Assembly: GCA_022702545.1 (NCBI GenBank)
Contig: JAHRBC010000007.1
Span: 3,038,001-3,102,000, forward strand
Length of the DNA stretch: 64,000 nucleotides
Direction of reading: 5' to 3'
Source of the DNA: Phycomyces nitens
Lineage: Eukaryota > Mucoromycota > Mucoromycetes > Mucorales > Phycomycetaceae
Shown here: in pieces, positions 53,401 to 64,000 of the stretch
Position numbering within the stretch: the first letter of the stretch is position 1
Layout of the letters: each line of letters begins with the position of its first letter
The notes under the pieces: model-generated
Seen by the model: the letters and a program-made list of their open reading frames with translations, nothing else
Told to the model about the DNA's origin: nothing
Database searches by the model: none
Translations under genes and position numbers: made by a program

Positions 53401-55879
53401 AATACTTGCAGGTATTTAATCGGTGATTTCAGTACTCAAGCTCTATTATATTAGATTAATAAACTATGGAAAGATCTTGCATTATTATTGGCATTCGCGT
53501 TTTAGTACATATTTGTAAAACGTATTTTTCTGTCTTTGTGTCATGTGAATTTGGCGCATCTTATTTTACCTAGGTGATAAATATTGTATATAAATGTTTA
53601 TTGATTTGATTTAATGTACTTGGAATATTGCAAAATTTGGTGTAGAAATCATCTTGGTTATAAAATCCGGTTCAAAATGGAGTCAACAATGATATTTGAA
53701 GTGGGCAAAGTTTACCAGGGACCATATGCTATCGGGATATCAAGCTTTGATTTTACTTTATATTACAAACAATATACTTGTATATGGTGATCAATAAGTT
53801 TATTCAAATAATAATAATAACAATAATAATTAATACTTTTCATTATAAGAACAAATTCACTCGAATATCTTGATACCAAATAGCTTGATACCAATTATCT
53901 TGGTATTTCTTGACTCTATAGCAACAGGCCTTTTATACTCTAATATTATTTAGGCGTGTTGGTAAATTATATGTCTATTAAAGAACGAATCGGGACTTGT
54001 ATAATTTGTAAAGCTGCTATTGTAGTGGTAGGGATCACGGGAGAATTTCGCCGAAATGATTTAATATTGAATACATGTACCTCCATTGTACGTGATTGGA
54101 AAGTATCTTGTGAAAGTAATGCTTCCAAGTAAATTCTACAAGGCATTCAGAAAATATAACAACAAGTGTATGCAAAGATACTTGGACTATTTAAATGATT
54201 TCCAAATCGATTTTTGTGAATATTCCATGAATTTTACAAAGTCTATATTGCTTTTTTGCCTTTATAGAATAAATAACGTGAAAATGACAAAAAAAAGTTT
54301 TTGTTTTGTATTACTTTACTATTATATAATTATATACATATACATAATTATATAGGATAAAAAACTTTGTTATCTTTTTCCAACTTTGCGAAATAAATAA
54401 GAGTCAAACTATCAATTGACGTTATATTCATTTTGTACATGTACAAATGCATATAGAGCATATAGAGTGTCTTTAAAGTAGATTTTAAATGTTATTTTTC
54501 TCTTGGTTGTATTTTTTGTTTTGTTTTTTGTTATTTTGAACACATTTATCTCCCTATCTATTTACTGCCCCTAGTTTGGCTTTTTCTTCGTCGGCTTTCC
54601 ATCTGAATATGTATATATATATAATTCACGATGTTCTTTAAGGAAATATTTATAAAAATAAAATATTGTTTCAGGTAATAAGTATATTTAGTTTAAATAT
54701 ATGTATATTAAACATTCAATAAAAGCAATTGTGATAATATCAATCATCATGTAATTCTAAAAAAAAAACAGAGTAATGTGTTCTCGGATTGAGTTATCAC
54801 AAAGGCTACTCAAGCACCAAATCAAACTTTTGTATCTTTATTGGATATAATAATGGAGATATTTTGATACTTATAGGCAGTGATAATATTGAAATAAAGG
54901 GAATAATGAAGTATAGTGGGGGTTTTAAAGGCAAGTTTTTTAAAGACGTAAAAAATTGACATTAATAAAGACAATATTATTGTTGGGAGCTGTTCTTACT
55001 AATCTCGATAATCTATAGACGACAGTTACCATTAGCGTGTGGGTTCATTGGGATCAATTGTATTTTCAGGTATATTTTGAGTTTTACGTTTTTCAAGTAT
55101 CATTAGATTATTTAATTGTGTATTTTTTTTTGGTGATGGGCCTACTCTTTTGAATACCTTTTGAGGATACTCTCTTTTGCCTAGAGTTTGTTAAGGTGGT
55201 ATGAAGCTAAATGTTTTTTGCTATTTTATTTCTTCATTTTTTTTCTCTCTCTCTATTGACGAATGCTGACAGGTATTCAAAGCAGTACTCACCAACAACC
55301 CTACTAGTGGGCCTTCATTTATCAACTTTTTGCCGCTTTATTGATGAGAGGTCTTAATGGGTATGTCAGTAAATACTACTTTTTGTAGTCTTGAGTTTTA
55401 CTATGGATTCTAGTATAATACAAAAAGACATTTGGTGTAGCTTTGTTTTCTTAAAACTCTTTTGACATTTTTTGTACCATAAGGAATATTGTCTAGCTCT
55501 ATGTTATCTATTAATTTCAACAATGGCAAGATAATAATAATAATAATGATAAAATATATGGTATGTTTATTCAAACTAGCTGTTTATTCTTTTTTTTTTT
55601 TAAAAAAAAAAAAGAAAAGTTCCTACAAGCACCAAGTATTCCTCCACTTTAACAATTGATTTATCTATTGGGTCATTGTAGAATTTCATGTCGAGGCAAT
55701 ACCTTTGCGTCCTGGTGTCTAAAGACTTTACGATTTATATTCATTCTGTATAAAAAAAAAAAGATTGGTGTTTACAGTGACAATATATCTTGTCTAGTTT
55801 ATTAGACTTTCTTATCAAAGGATGTATTTCTCAGAGCAAGGGCCATATAATCCATTAGACCAATGGTCTTTGCCTTTAT
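50482..55879. other. AT-rich gene desert
   Basis: 5.4 kb with no open frame that looks coding, no tRNA and no transposon domain that I can recognise. It holds a G16 homopolymer at 50787-50802, a short CA repeat at 50871-50883, several TA tracts (for example 53366-53384), an AAT tract at 53810-53830 and poly-A/T runs near 55590-55615. An unrecognised 89-codon frame lies at 54086-54355. It may hold unseen non-coding RNAs or decayed repeats. Confidence 0.5.
50787..50802 (+). repeat. G16 homopolymer
   Basis: Sixteen consecutive G following seven A. It is rare in an AT-rich genome and prone to length error. Confidence 0.9.
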
Positions 55880-56886
55880 AGTTTTCATGGGATACTATCC
55901 TGTTTGATTGTTTCTGAATTCCTGGAATGCAAATTACTCGTTGCATCTATGACCATAACTCCATTCATTCCCGCAGTTCCAGCAATCTTGACTGATCTCA
56001 GCATTATGTATAATTCTGCATTCATTTGTAATATACGAATTATTTGATTTATGAAAAGCACAGTAAAACTGGACCTTTTTGTCATTGCTGTTAGTGTTGC
56101 CTTCACTTTTTTGTAAGCAACGCACTTTTCTTGATACACCATTTTCGTTGCCATGGTGCTTATATATTGCGGCCGCCTTACTGGCGAATACCATGACTTG
56201 GTTGATGGTTTATGTCATATCAGAGTACCTTTTAAACCATCCCGCTTTAACAATGGCTTACAAGTCAGGGATAAGGCTGCACATAAATCTCATTGCGACG
56301 TTGGCATTTTCCTGTACCCCCCACCTTCTCGACAAGCCTTTTGAAAGCGAATTTTATGGTCAAGTAAAGGATTCTTCGCGGGACATTTCCATGGTAAATG
56401 CCATTACTCCCATTTCCAATTTCCGATTTCTGATTTCCGATTTCCTCTCGACTGGATCAAAGTTCTTGTGGATAAGTTACTTTACCTGCACCCAAGTGAG
56501 GTCGCGATCCATAAGGTTTGCTTCGTACCAAGTATCATAATCATAGTGGAAAGCTATAGGCAGCCACCTTTTCCATCCTTTATCAATATTTACCTCTCCT
56601 GTATTCCAATTTGGTCATCCTGGTCATTGTCAACTCTTATGTTCCGATAGTGCGAGAGCCTTTCGAGGAGTGCGGAAGTCTGGTCAATTTAGGTTTTCAA
56701 ATGACCAGTAATCCTGGCATCGCCGTTGCCAATGATTAGCCCATGGTATTCGTATATCTGCTTGCAGAGATTGGCTTCCATGTGCTCGATTAGTTGATCC
56801 AGTTGTCTTGATGTAGTTTCCTTTGCCTTTTATAGATAGCTTTGTTCTCTGACAGTGATCTTCTTGATGCTTATATTCTCGGTCAT
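55880..56886 (-). pseudogene. Ty3/gypsy-like gag relic
   Basis: On the minus strand, fragments in several frames resemble a retrotransposon gag. From the 5' side they are ENISIKKITVREQ, a helical stretch (TTSRQLDQLIEHMEANL), a capsid-like ANLMDRDLTWVQVKQLIHKNF, and at 56194-55934 VQFYCAFHKSNNSYITNECR followed by CWNCGNEWSYGHRC. The last two match the gag tail pattern of a Cys/His pair then a zinc knuckle, here CxxC with H and C at a shortened spacing. Stops and frame changes are frequent, no protease or polymerase follows on the 3' side, and no LTRs are seen. It is a dead fragment. Confidence 0.65.
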
Positions 56887-56929
56887 GAGATGATGGTGAT
56901 GATGATGGTGATTATATATATATTTCTAA

Positions 56930-57097
<168 letters not shown>

Positions 57098-58574
57098 TCA
57101 CTTGAAAACCGAGGTACTTGGATAGTCGTGGATAGTAACAATATTGTAATAAAAGATAAAGCGAGACTTTGTATGTGTGGGTTATAAAGAAGTAAAAGTT
57201 TTGCCACAAAGAAAATGTTATTAATTCGAGTCCTTGTCTCTATACTAATCTTGAGTTTATAGTCCGCCATAATGGTATATTATACGTTTCTAACAGGCAA
57301 TCCCAAATATGCATATGTGTATATAAAAAATAATAAACACATAATGTAAATTTGAGTATATTTGAATATTCATGTAATTAACAACAACAACAACAAGAAA
57401 ACACCTCCCTTTTTTTTGGTTTGCTTATCAAATGTACTTGCTTAATCTTTGGAGACCATATATTTGGAATTCCAAAAGACCTGGAATGGGTATTTTGAAA
57501 TTCCCATTAAAATTTACGATACGTTTTTCAGTGTCTTGAACCTTTGAAATCTCTCGGTCTTTATGTCAAATACAAAAAAAGGTACACAATAATTAAGCAC
57601 GATGATTTAGGCGATAAATATATACATAGTATTCTTGGTTTTGAATACTTGTCAATTCTTGTGACAAGGGCCTTTGTTATATTTAGACACTAGAAGAAGA
57701 AGAGATAGATTTGGTGAGTCTGATGTACTGTCTAGTAGAGAATATTCAAAGACAAGTTCAAGATCAGTAATAGAATTAATCTTTAGCACATCCTTTTATA
57801 TATATATATATCTGATTTAAGATCAAAAAGTTATTCTTTATATCAAACAAGGCCAACTAACATTACTGACCAATACTCTACTGCAGTCAAAGTCTACCGG
57901 ATATTTTACGACAATTCAACCCCAAAAGCATTTTCTCAAGTACCCAAGAAGAAATAAAGGATAAATGTATGATTTGATCTTTTATTTTTAAGCCACGCCT
58001 TTATAAAATGGTTTCTTATTAAAGGGAAACAAAGAAAGCACCATACCATAAGATTGATTAAAGAGATTCAAGGCATGATTGTCCTTCTCCCCAAATCATC
58101 AAACATTGTACAAATTCCTCAGAGGCTGGCCTCCCCCAAGAAAGAAAAAAGTTTGAATAAAATCAATGTGGTACAGTGCTTTCAAGACAAGTGTATATCA
58201 CAGTACTGCTTCATCAAACAAAACAAATCAAAACAAATAACATTTCTTTGTAGGCACTGATCAGTTGGGATATTGAACTGGCTGTGTTTAGGAAAGAAAC
58301 CCTTCTTACTAGCCACACTGCTCTACTTTCTCTATTTTCAAACCCTATTACAAACTCGCTGTACAAAGCTTTTACTTTGATGGACATGGCTTGATATTGT
58401 ACAAGAGTAGGAAATATAATAAATAATCAATAAATGAAAATGACAGAGCGAGAGCATATTTGGAAACTGCAGTAAAAATCGCAAAAGACAGTCAAAAAAT
58501 ATGAATAAAGAAAAAAAATAAAATAAAATAAAATTGAACCATTGTCAAAATAAAAATAAAAATAAAGTACAATC
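57098..58574. other. Intergenic region upstream of eIF4E
   Basis: AT-rich sequence with no recognised gene. A 68-codon frame at 58054-58260 has no support. The last 150 bp are A-rich (AAATAAAAATAAAG) and form the eIF4E leader. Confidence 0.45.
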
Positions 58575-59471
58575 ATGGCTGACCAAGAAACACACACCAT
58601 TGCTGCTGAAACCAACCAGCCTACCCAATCTGTAGCTGACAAGAGCACTGCGAATGATGAAGGAAAGACAGATAATCAAGAGAATGTTTCAATGACAACT
58701 GTGTTCCATGACCGTAACAATTACAATGTCAAGCATCCTCTTCAGAACACCTGGACCTTGTGGTTTGACAATCCTGGAAAGAAGGCTAATATCAACTCTT
58801 GGGCACAGAATCTCAAGGAAGTTGTGTCTATTAGCACCGTTGAAGATTTCTGGGGGTAGGCTTCAATAATCAGGATAGGCGAATATACGAAATATTAGGA
58901 GACTTATGTGTCTATAGTGTATACAACAACGTGGCCAGAGTGAACAACCTTGACATGAGTTCAAACTATCATTTCTTCAAAAAGGGTGTTCGTCCAGAGT
59001 GGGAAGATCCAGCAAATGCCAATGGAGGAAAATTCAGTATTCAGTTGCCCAGAAACCGTACCGGAGATGGTGTGAATGATTTTTGGCTACACATGGTAAA
59101 GCAAGAAAGAAAGAAAAAGAGGCTGTATAGAGAAGAGAAGCTGATAAAGACTGTGGTTGTGGTAAATATAGCTCTTGGCAATGATTGGCGAACAATACAA
59201 GTATGAGGACGAGATCTGTGGTGCTGTTGTGTCAGTACGAAAAGTTTTCTATAGAATTGCCTTGTGGATAAAGACTGCCGAAAACCGAGAGATCGTGAAC
59301 ACTATTGGGTAAGTAATGGGCTTTTTCGCTCTGGTCGGCTGCTTATGGTTTATTGTCGATTGTAGATGTCAAATGAAGGAGTTCTTGAATGTACCCAACA
59401 ATATCCAAGTCGAATTTACACCTCATGGAGATTCTGCAACCAAGACTTCACCCAACAGAATAATCATTTAA
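58575..59471 (+). CDS. Translation initiation factor eIF4E
   Basis: Model join(58575..58855, 58918..59095, 59172..59308, 59366..59471), 233 residues, phases exact. After a polar N-terminal tail of about 50 residues comes HPLQNTWTLWFDNP, then NINSWAQNL (cap-stacking Trp at about 76), STVEDFWGVYNN, PEWEDP (second cap-stacking Trp at about 122 followed by the guanine-binding Glu), NDFWLHMLLAMIGEQY, ICGAVVSVRK and ALWIKTAENRE. The protein binds the mRNA 5' cap and recruits eIF4G. The usual GGKW/GGRW motif reads GGKFSIQL here, Phe replacing Trp. All else is canonical and the length is normal for fungal eIF4E. Confidence 0.95.
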
Positions 59472-59645
59472 TCAACATTTTGAACGAAAAAAGTATATAA
59501 AGTATTTCAAACGAACCCAACTTTACAGGACCTCTTGCAAAGAGGTATTAGGCATGGTTGAATAGCAAATTATTATTGATGTGTATAAAAGCAACGTTTC
59601 AAAAATATATATGATGTATTTAATAAATAGCAACATGTTTCAATT

Positions 59646-59676
<31 letters not shown>

Positions 59677-60406
59677 CTTGGCAATCAGTTTATTTTCTAG
59701 TTTAATCAGCACCTATTTACACCTTAACATTTTAGCTAGTGTCATAATTTAAGTGTGCTTATATTAAAAATGTAAACATATAAAACAAAGCAAACAAAGT
59801 GAATGGTAAACCACATTTTTCGTTAATATTCTATAATTACACACTTTTTTTAAAAATAAAAAAGCTTGAAATATATATTTTAAATTATAAAGTGACACTA
59901 AAAGAAAATAGAACAAAAAATAAAGGAGGGGGGGGGCTTTTGTAAGACATAAAGAGAACATATTAGTCCCAAGAAAAAGAATGTGTAAGCCTTGATGCTT
60001 TCACTTTTTGTGCATGTTATACATGTATAAAATTGAATCTTTGTGTTTCAGCAAGTCAAAAACCTGACCAAGTAATCAAAGCTATCATTAAAACTCTAAC
60101 CACCACTCAAGATAATTTGTAATCTCATCTTAATCATAATACCATTGACTCACAGCCACAAGATAATAAAACTACAAACCCATAATTGTTAGGCTTTGGC
60201 AATAAAACGATATATAACTTGCTGTATATTGAACATAGTTAAGGGGGTTACTCAGAGAACAATCGGGACTCGTATCAATTTATAATGATCATTTAATATA
60301 TATTTATAAATATTTATATATATAAAAAAAAATATAAAAACCTATATAATTTTGAATAGGCTTTATTATCCATCTTCTCTTTCTTTCTTCTATTTTTTTT
60401 TTGGAA
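59472..60406. other. Intergenic region
   Basis: AT-rich sequence with an ATT tract at about 59647-59676, a G-rich run near 59929 and TA-rich sequence before the transcription-factor gene. The last 40 bp are a C/T-rich leader. No gene is recognised. Confidence 0.4.
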
Positions 60407-63181
60407 ATGGCTACCTTTATAACTCCAGAACCTCTCTTATACGAATCTTCATCTGCTTTACGGGCATACTCGGATACCATACCTGATTCAGTCCCAAAGC
60501 CAGACAAAGACGATACATTCTATGTATCGTGTAATTCGACCGTGAAAAATGCGGGGAATACCACCAAGATAAAAAGAACGCCAGAAGCTTGCAAGGCCTG
60601 TAAATCTGCAAAGGTAAAGTGCAGTGGCCTTCCTTTCTGTGAACACTGTAAAAAGAAATATATGACATGTGAACCCCAAGAGAACCGGAAGCCAAAGCCA
60701 GCCTCAGATAAGACACCAGAACACGCTCAACAGATTCCAAACAGTACCCAACCGGCCATTTGTTCCACATATGCTATGTCGCCTCAAGACATCAACAGTT
60801 CATCCGAACAGCCCAATACATATGACAATCCAATCCCAGGTGGAGAACAGTACCAGAAATTCGTTGAGAGAAACCGTGAAACATTTTGCTCCCCTATTCG
60901 CGAGACTGCAACCATGGAAGAATTTCTAATCGACTATGGGCCAATGGATCAGTCAGCTCCAAACCTGTCATTCGAAGACATGGTTAGCCTACTCGAATTA
61001 TATCACAATGAAAAAAATCCGTTTTATCCCATGTTCACTTTTAACTATCTCACAGAGCAACTGAAAAACTCACTAGAAAACCGGCCTGCCTTTCTGTCTC
61101 TATTCTTCTTCTATGCCTTGTTTTCGCGGGCGGCAATGTTTGGCTCTGATAAAATCAAAAGTTTGGAAGGCCAACTGGTGAAATACGCGCTCTCATTGAG
61201 AAACCAATATATCAACGTCAATCAGACTGGAAACATCTTGGCCCTCGTAATTCTTGTAAACCATCTGAATTACAGAAAGAGTGGAAAGCATACAACCATG
61301 ATCTGGTCTCTTTCAGGAGATGCCATTCGACAAATCACCTTGCTAGCTCCCCGCCCCAACGATAGAGATTCCAGGATGATATCCGAGGAATACAAGCGCA
61401 CTGTTTGGTGTGTTTTTGTAATGGACCGTATCCTTTGTACCGAACAGGACCGTAAATTTGGTTTTGAAGAATCAGACATGTATGTACAGAAATTCACAGT
61501 ATAACAAAAAAAAAGACAAGTAATCTAAATTTCCAAATATTTATTTTGATCAGCCCCGTCGATCTCCCAGTATTGACAGAGGAAGAAGCGAATGGTGATG
61601 ACACTTACAACAATATGAGGCAATGGGTCGACGACTTCAAGTTCGTTATCATGATGACCAAGGCTCTTGGACGCAGCATCAATTTTAACTACCCTTTGAC
61701 CCACAACGGAGATATTCCTAACGTAAGTATAAAGATAATATTTTCTAGTGCTGATTAATCTAGAGCTTTTATTCTTTTCTTTTCTTATATAGAATCATAA
61801 TCCTTTCATATTCACAGTCGACAACTGGATCCTATCAGAGTACAGTAAATGCTTAACAGGCAACTCTACGACTAATTCGTCTAGAAACCAAAGTGAATTT
61901 AAACGTATTCTAAAGAATGCAACAAAGCCAAAGTCATCAGATGTTCAAAAAATTACCAGAATCCCAAAGTCTGATGGTCTGCAATTCATATATGTCCTAG
62001 TAAACTTCATCATACTCCATCAGCCCTACATCAGTCCAGCCCTCGGTATCCTGCCAGACACATCCAAAATGTCAAAGAATATCTGTAAATTGGCATCAGC
62101 CTTGATCATAGATGCTGCACTCTGCATGGGCCGAGAGGCTTTTGATTCCATATCAAAGTCCCCGATTATCATATTTGGGTTTCTCAGTTCCTTGAGACTA
62201 TACTCGTATCTTATGGAAGATAAACCTTCCAAGGAATTGTCATACAGAGAAGGCGTATACATGAATGCCATTGATTTTGCCATGGAACTCGAGCTCTTTG
62301 GACCTGGAACAAAGCTGAGGAAGATATTAAATGAACTTCAAAGTATGTTATTGTTATTATGATGTATATAAATGCTTATATTGAACATGGTATTCTTAGG
62401 TAAACATGAATACGCTTTTAATGGGTACAATCAAGTGGGCTTTTATCAAGGCAACAGCTTTTCCGGGGGTTCTTTGGTACAACAGACATCTGATGAAACC
62501 TCGAGACAGGGCGAACGCGAGCAACCTAGCTCCTCTACTTCTTTAAAGTTTAGTTTTTACAGCGAAGATCAGAACAAAAATCAACGAGAAGAATCTTTGA
62601 GCCGATCAAGAACAAAATCAGCGTCTCCATCCACCCGTCAAGTAAAAAAATCAAAGAGACAAAGACTAGAAACCGTTCCATCCGACCAATTTTCAAATGA
62701 GAATACATATTCTCAAGTCGCATCAAATTCTCAATACGACTCAAGTTTGCAAGGCTCTGGTAGCCAAGATAACTCCCAATCCCCGTATCAAGAATACTCG
62801 GATATTCAGCAACAAGCAACCTACCAGCAACATCAACCCATCGATCGCATCGATCCCACAAATCCTGCCTTGACTTCACATTTTACCAATGATAATCTCT
62901 TTAACACACTTTATCCTACTACTAATATTCTCACCCATCTCCGTGTGTGTGCGATGTGCCAGAGCTACGAGAATGTTCTAGGCAACATCAATAACATGGC
63001 CCATGTCAATTTCTCGAATCTTCAGGGACATCCAGACCAACATCTAGATGGCCGTATCTTTGCAGAGAGCGTGTACATATGCGCCATATGCGAATTATTC
63101 CATCACCCTAACAACCTGAGCTGGCATGCATACCCCGGAAACAGCTCTGAACATACACATCAAAACAATCCAGGCTTATGA
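60407..63181 (+). CDS. Zn2Cys6 fungal transcription factor with extra C-terminal cysteine pairs
   Basis: Model join(60407..61479, 61554..61722, 61793..62342, 62400..63181), 857 residues, phases exact. The binuclear zinc cluster lies at residues 62-88 as CX2CX6CX5CX2CX6C (ACKACKSAKVKCSGLPFC, then CKKKYMTC), preceded by a basic KIKRTPEA. A fungal_trans middle-homology domain follows: EFLIDYGPMD, LLELYHNEKNPFYPMF, LFFFYALFSRAA, VWCVFVMDRILC and ESDIPVDLP formed by the first splice. It is a nuclear DNA-binding regulator that probably recognises CGG-type sites as a dimer; the target is unknown. The last exon is Ser/Gln-rich with a basic patch (RQVKKSKRQRLE), then carries VCAMC and ICAICELFHHP, two further CxxC pairs about 40 residues apart that may bind another zinc. 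Confidence 0.9.
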
Positions 63182-63341
63182 CAGTTATTTGGCCACACAC
63201 CAAAATGTATATATAAACCCCTTTTAGAATCCAGGATTAGCTTAACATCCATTTTGTATCTAGTATTTCAATGTTTTTTTTTAAAAATTGAAACAAAATT
63301 GTTTATTAAATTTGATGATGATGAAGATGATTATGATGCTT

Positions 63342-64000
63342 TTAAGAAAAGATGTCGAGGGCTGTGAATGGCTTATCTCCCTTCTTTTCCTTTTCCTTCA
63401 ATGCCTTGTTGGCCTGGATCTTTTCAATCAGGTTCATCTATAGAATAATGTTTAATATCATCACTTGCAAGAAATCCACCTCCTTTACCTTGTTTTCATC
63501 AATGACATTTCTCTTCTTGCGCAAATGACGCTTCATTGCCGAGTTTCTTCCACGCATTCTCTTTCTTTCCTTCTCTGGCTCTTCAGCAGCCGCCTTTTCA
63601 TCTGCAGCTTCCTGTCGTCGCTTAACAATGTCTTCCTTGGTCAGATGAGTGACCTTGCCGATGTGAGATGGGTTGAGGGTAATCATAGCAGGCTGCAGTT
63701 TATCCAACAAGCCGTGGACTTCGGCTTCCTGTCGCTGTTTCTTGGTCTGGTAAGGGTTTGCAGCAAGTGAATCAAAGTTGGGTTCACCGGAGCCTTTGGA
63801 AGCAAGATGAGTAAACGGCCAGAAATCCCCAGTATTTTGTAATCTGGCTTACCTGGTATGACAATACTGCTCATTCCCTTGTCGTGTCCAACACCAAGTA
63901 CATCCTCATAAGGACAGAAGCGAATGTCTGATACAGATGAGCTAGGTTGCAAGTGGTTCATATAAGGAGATTCCTGCTTTGTACGCAAAGCATCTTTCCA
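63342..64000 (-). CDS. U3 snoRNP protein UTP7/WDR46-like (3' part, partial)
   Basis: Model complement(join(63342..63437, 63489..63793, 63853..>64000)), phases exact; the 5' end is beyond the window. Landmarks include [25 protein letters not shown], then across a splice [46 protein letters not shown] and a basic coiled tail ([19 protein letters not shown]) ending [11 protein letters not shown]. The [21 protein letters not shown] block is a signature of the BING4 C-terminal domain. In yeast Utp7 and human WDR46 this WD-repeat protein is part of the small-subunit processome that makes 18S rRNA in the nucleolus. The WD repeats themselves are mostly outside the window; the last repeat is partly visible. 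Confidence 0.9.

Overview
This window looks like nuclear DNA from an AT-rich fungus, most likely an early-diverging lineage such as Mucoromycota. The evidence is short GT-AG introns (about 45-100 nt), a Zn2Cys6 transcription factor, an MRP-type ABC transporter, Ty3/gypsy, LINE and Tc1/mariner relics, and no bacterial-style operons. The species cannot be told from the sequence alone.

Layout. 1-1966 holds the 3' part of a minus-strand gene for an unrecognised membrane protein. 3.26-7.0 kb is a transposon graveyard: a Tc1-like relic, a 5'-truncated LINE that lies against it, then a second broken Tc1-like transposase. 7.0-9.64 kb has no recognisable gene but carries a cluster of small perfect hairpins. 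9.64-26.28 kb is a tandem array of a unit of about 5.2 kb (three full copies plus a partial fourth). The copies are nearly identical and I recognise no gene in them. Each unit opens with a stretch of about 0.7 kb almost without cytosine on the + strand.

27-48.9 kb is gene-dense. In order it holds an F-box protein, a HemW/RSAD1-like radical SAM protein in 16 exons, an EXPERA-domain membrane protein, a small unknown protein, a Gfo/Idh/MocA oxidoreductase (minus), a 1574-residue ABCC transporter in 12 exons, a putative zinc-ribbon protein (minus), ribosomal protein eS6 (minus) and a CCCH zinc-finger protein of ZC3H3 type. The minus-strand gene that follows, 48.99-50.48 kb, is a membrane-anchored metallophosphoesterase. 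50.5-55.9 kb is an AT-rich desert, followed by a decayed gypsy gag and a (AAT)n tract of about 168 bp. The right end has eIF4E, a Zn2Cys6 transcription factor and the 3' end of a UTP7/WDR46-like ribosome-biogenesis gene (minus).

The genes do not form a pathway. Several serve ribosome or translation functions (eS6, eIF4E, UTP7), but they are not adjacent. The spliced models were built by hand from splice consensus, reading phase and family conservation. All exon lengths given sum to whole codons where a gene is complete. The most unusual signals are the C-depleted tandem array and the hemW-like gene, which combines GC-AG introns with 11- and 12-nt micro-exons.
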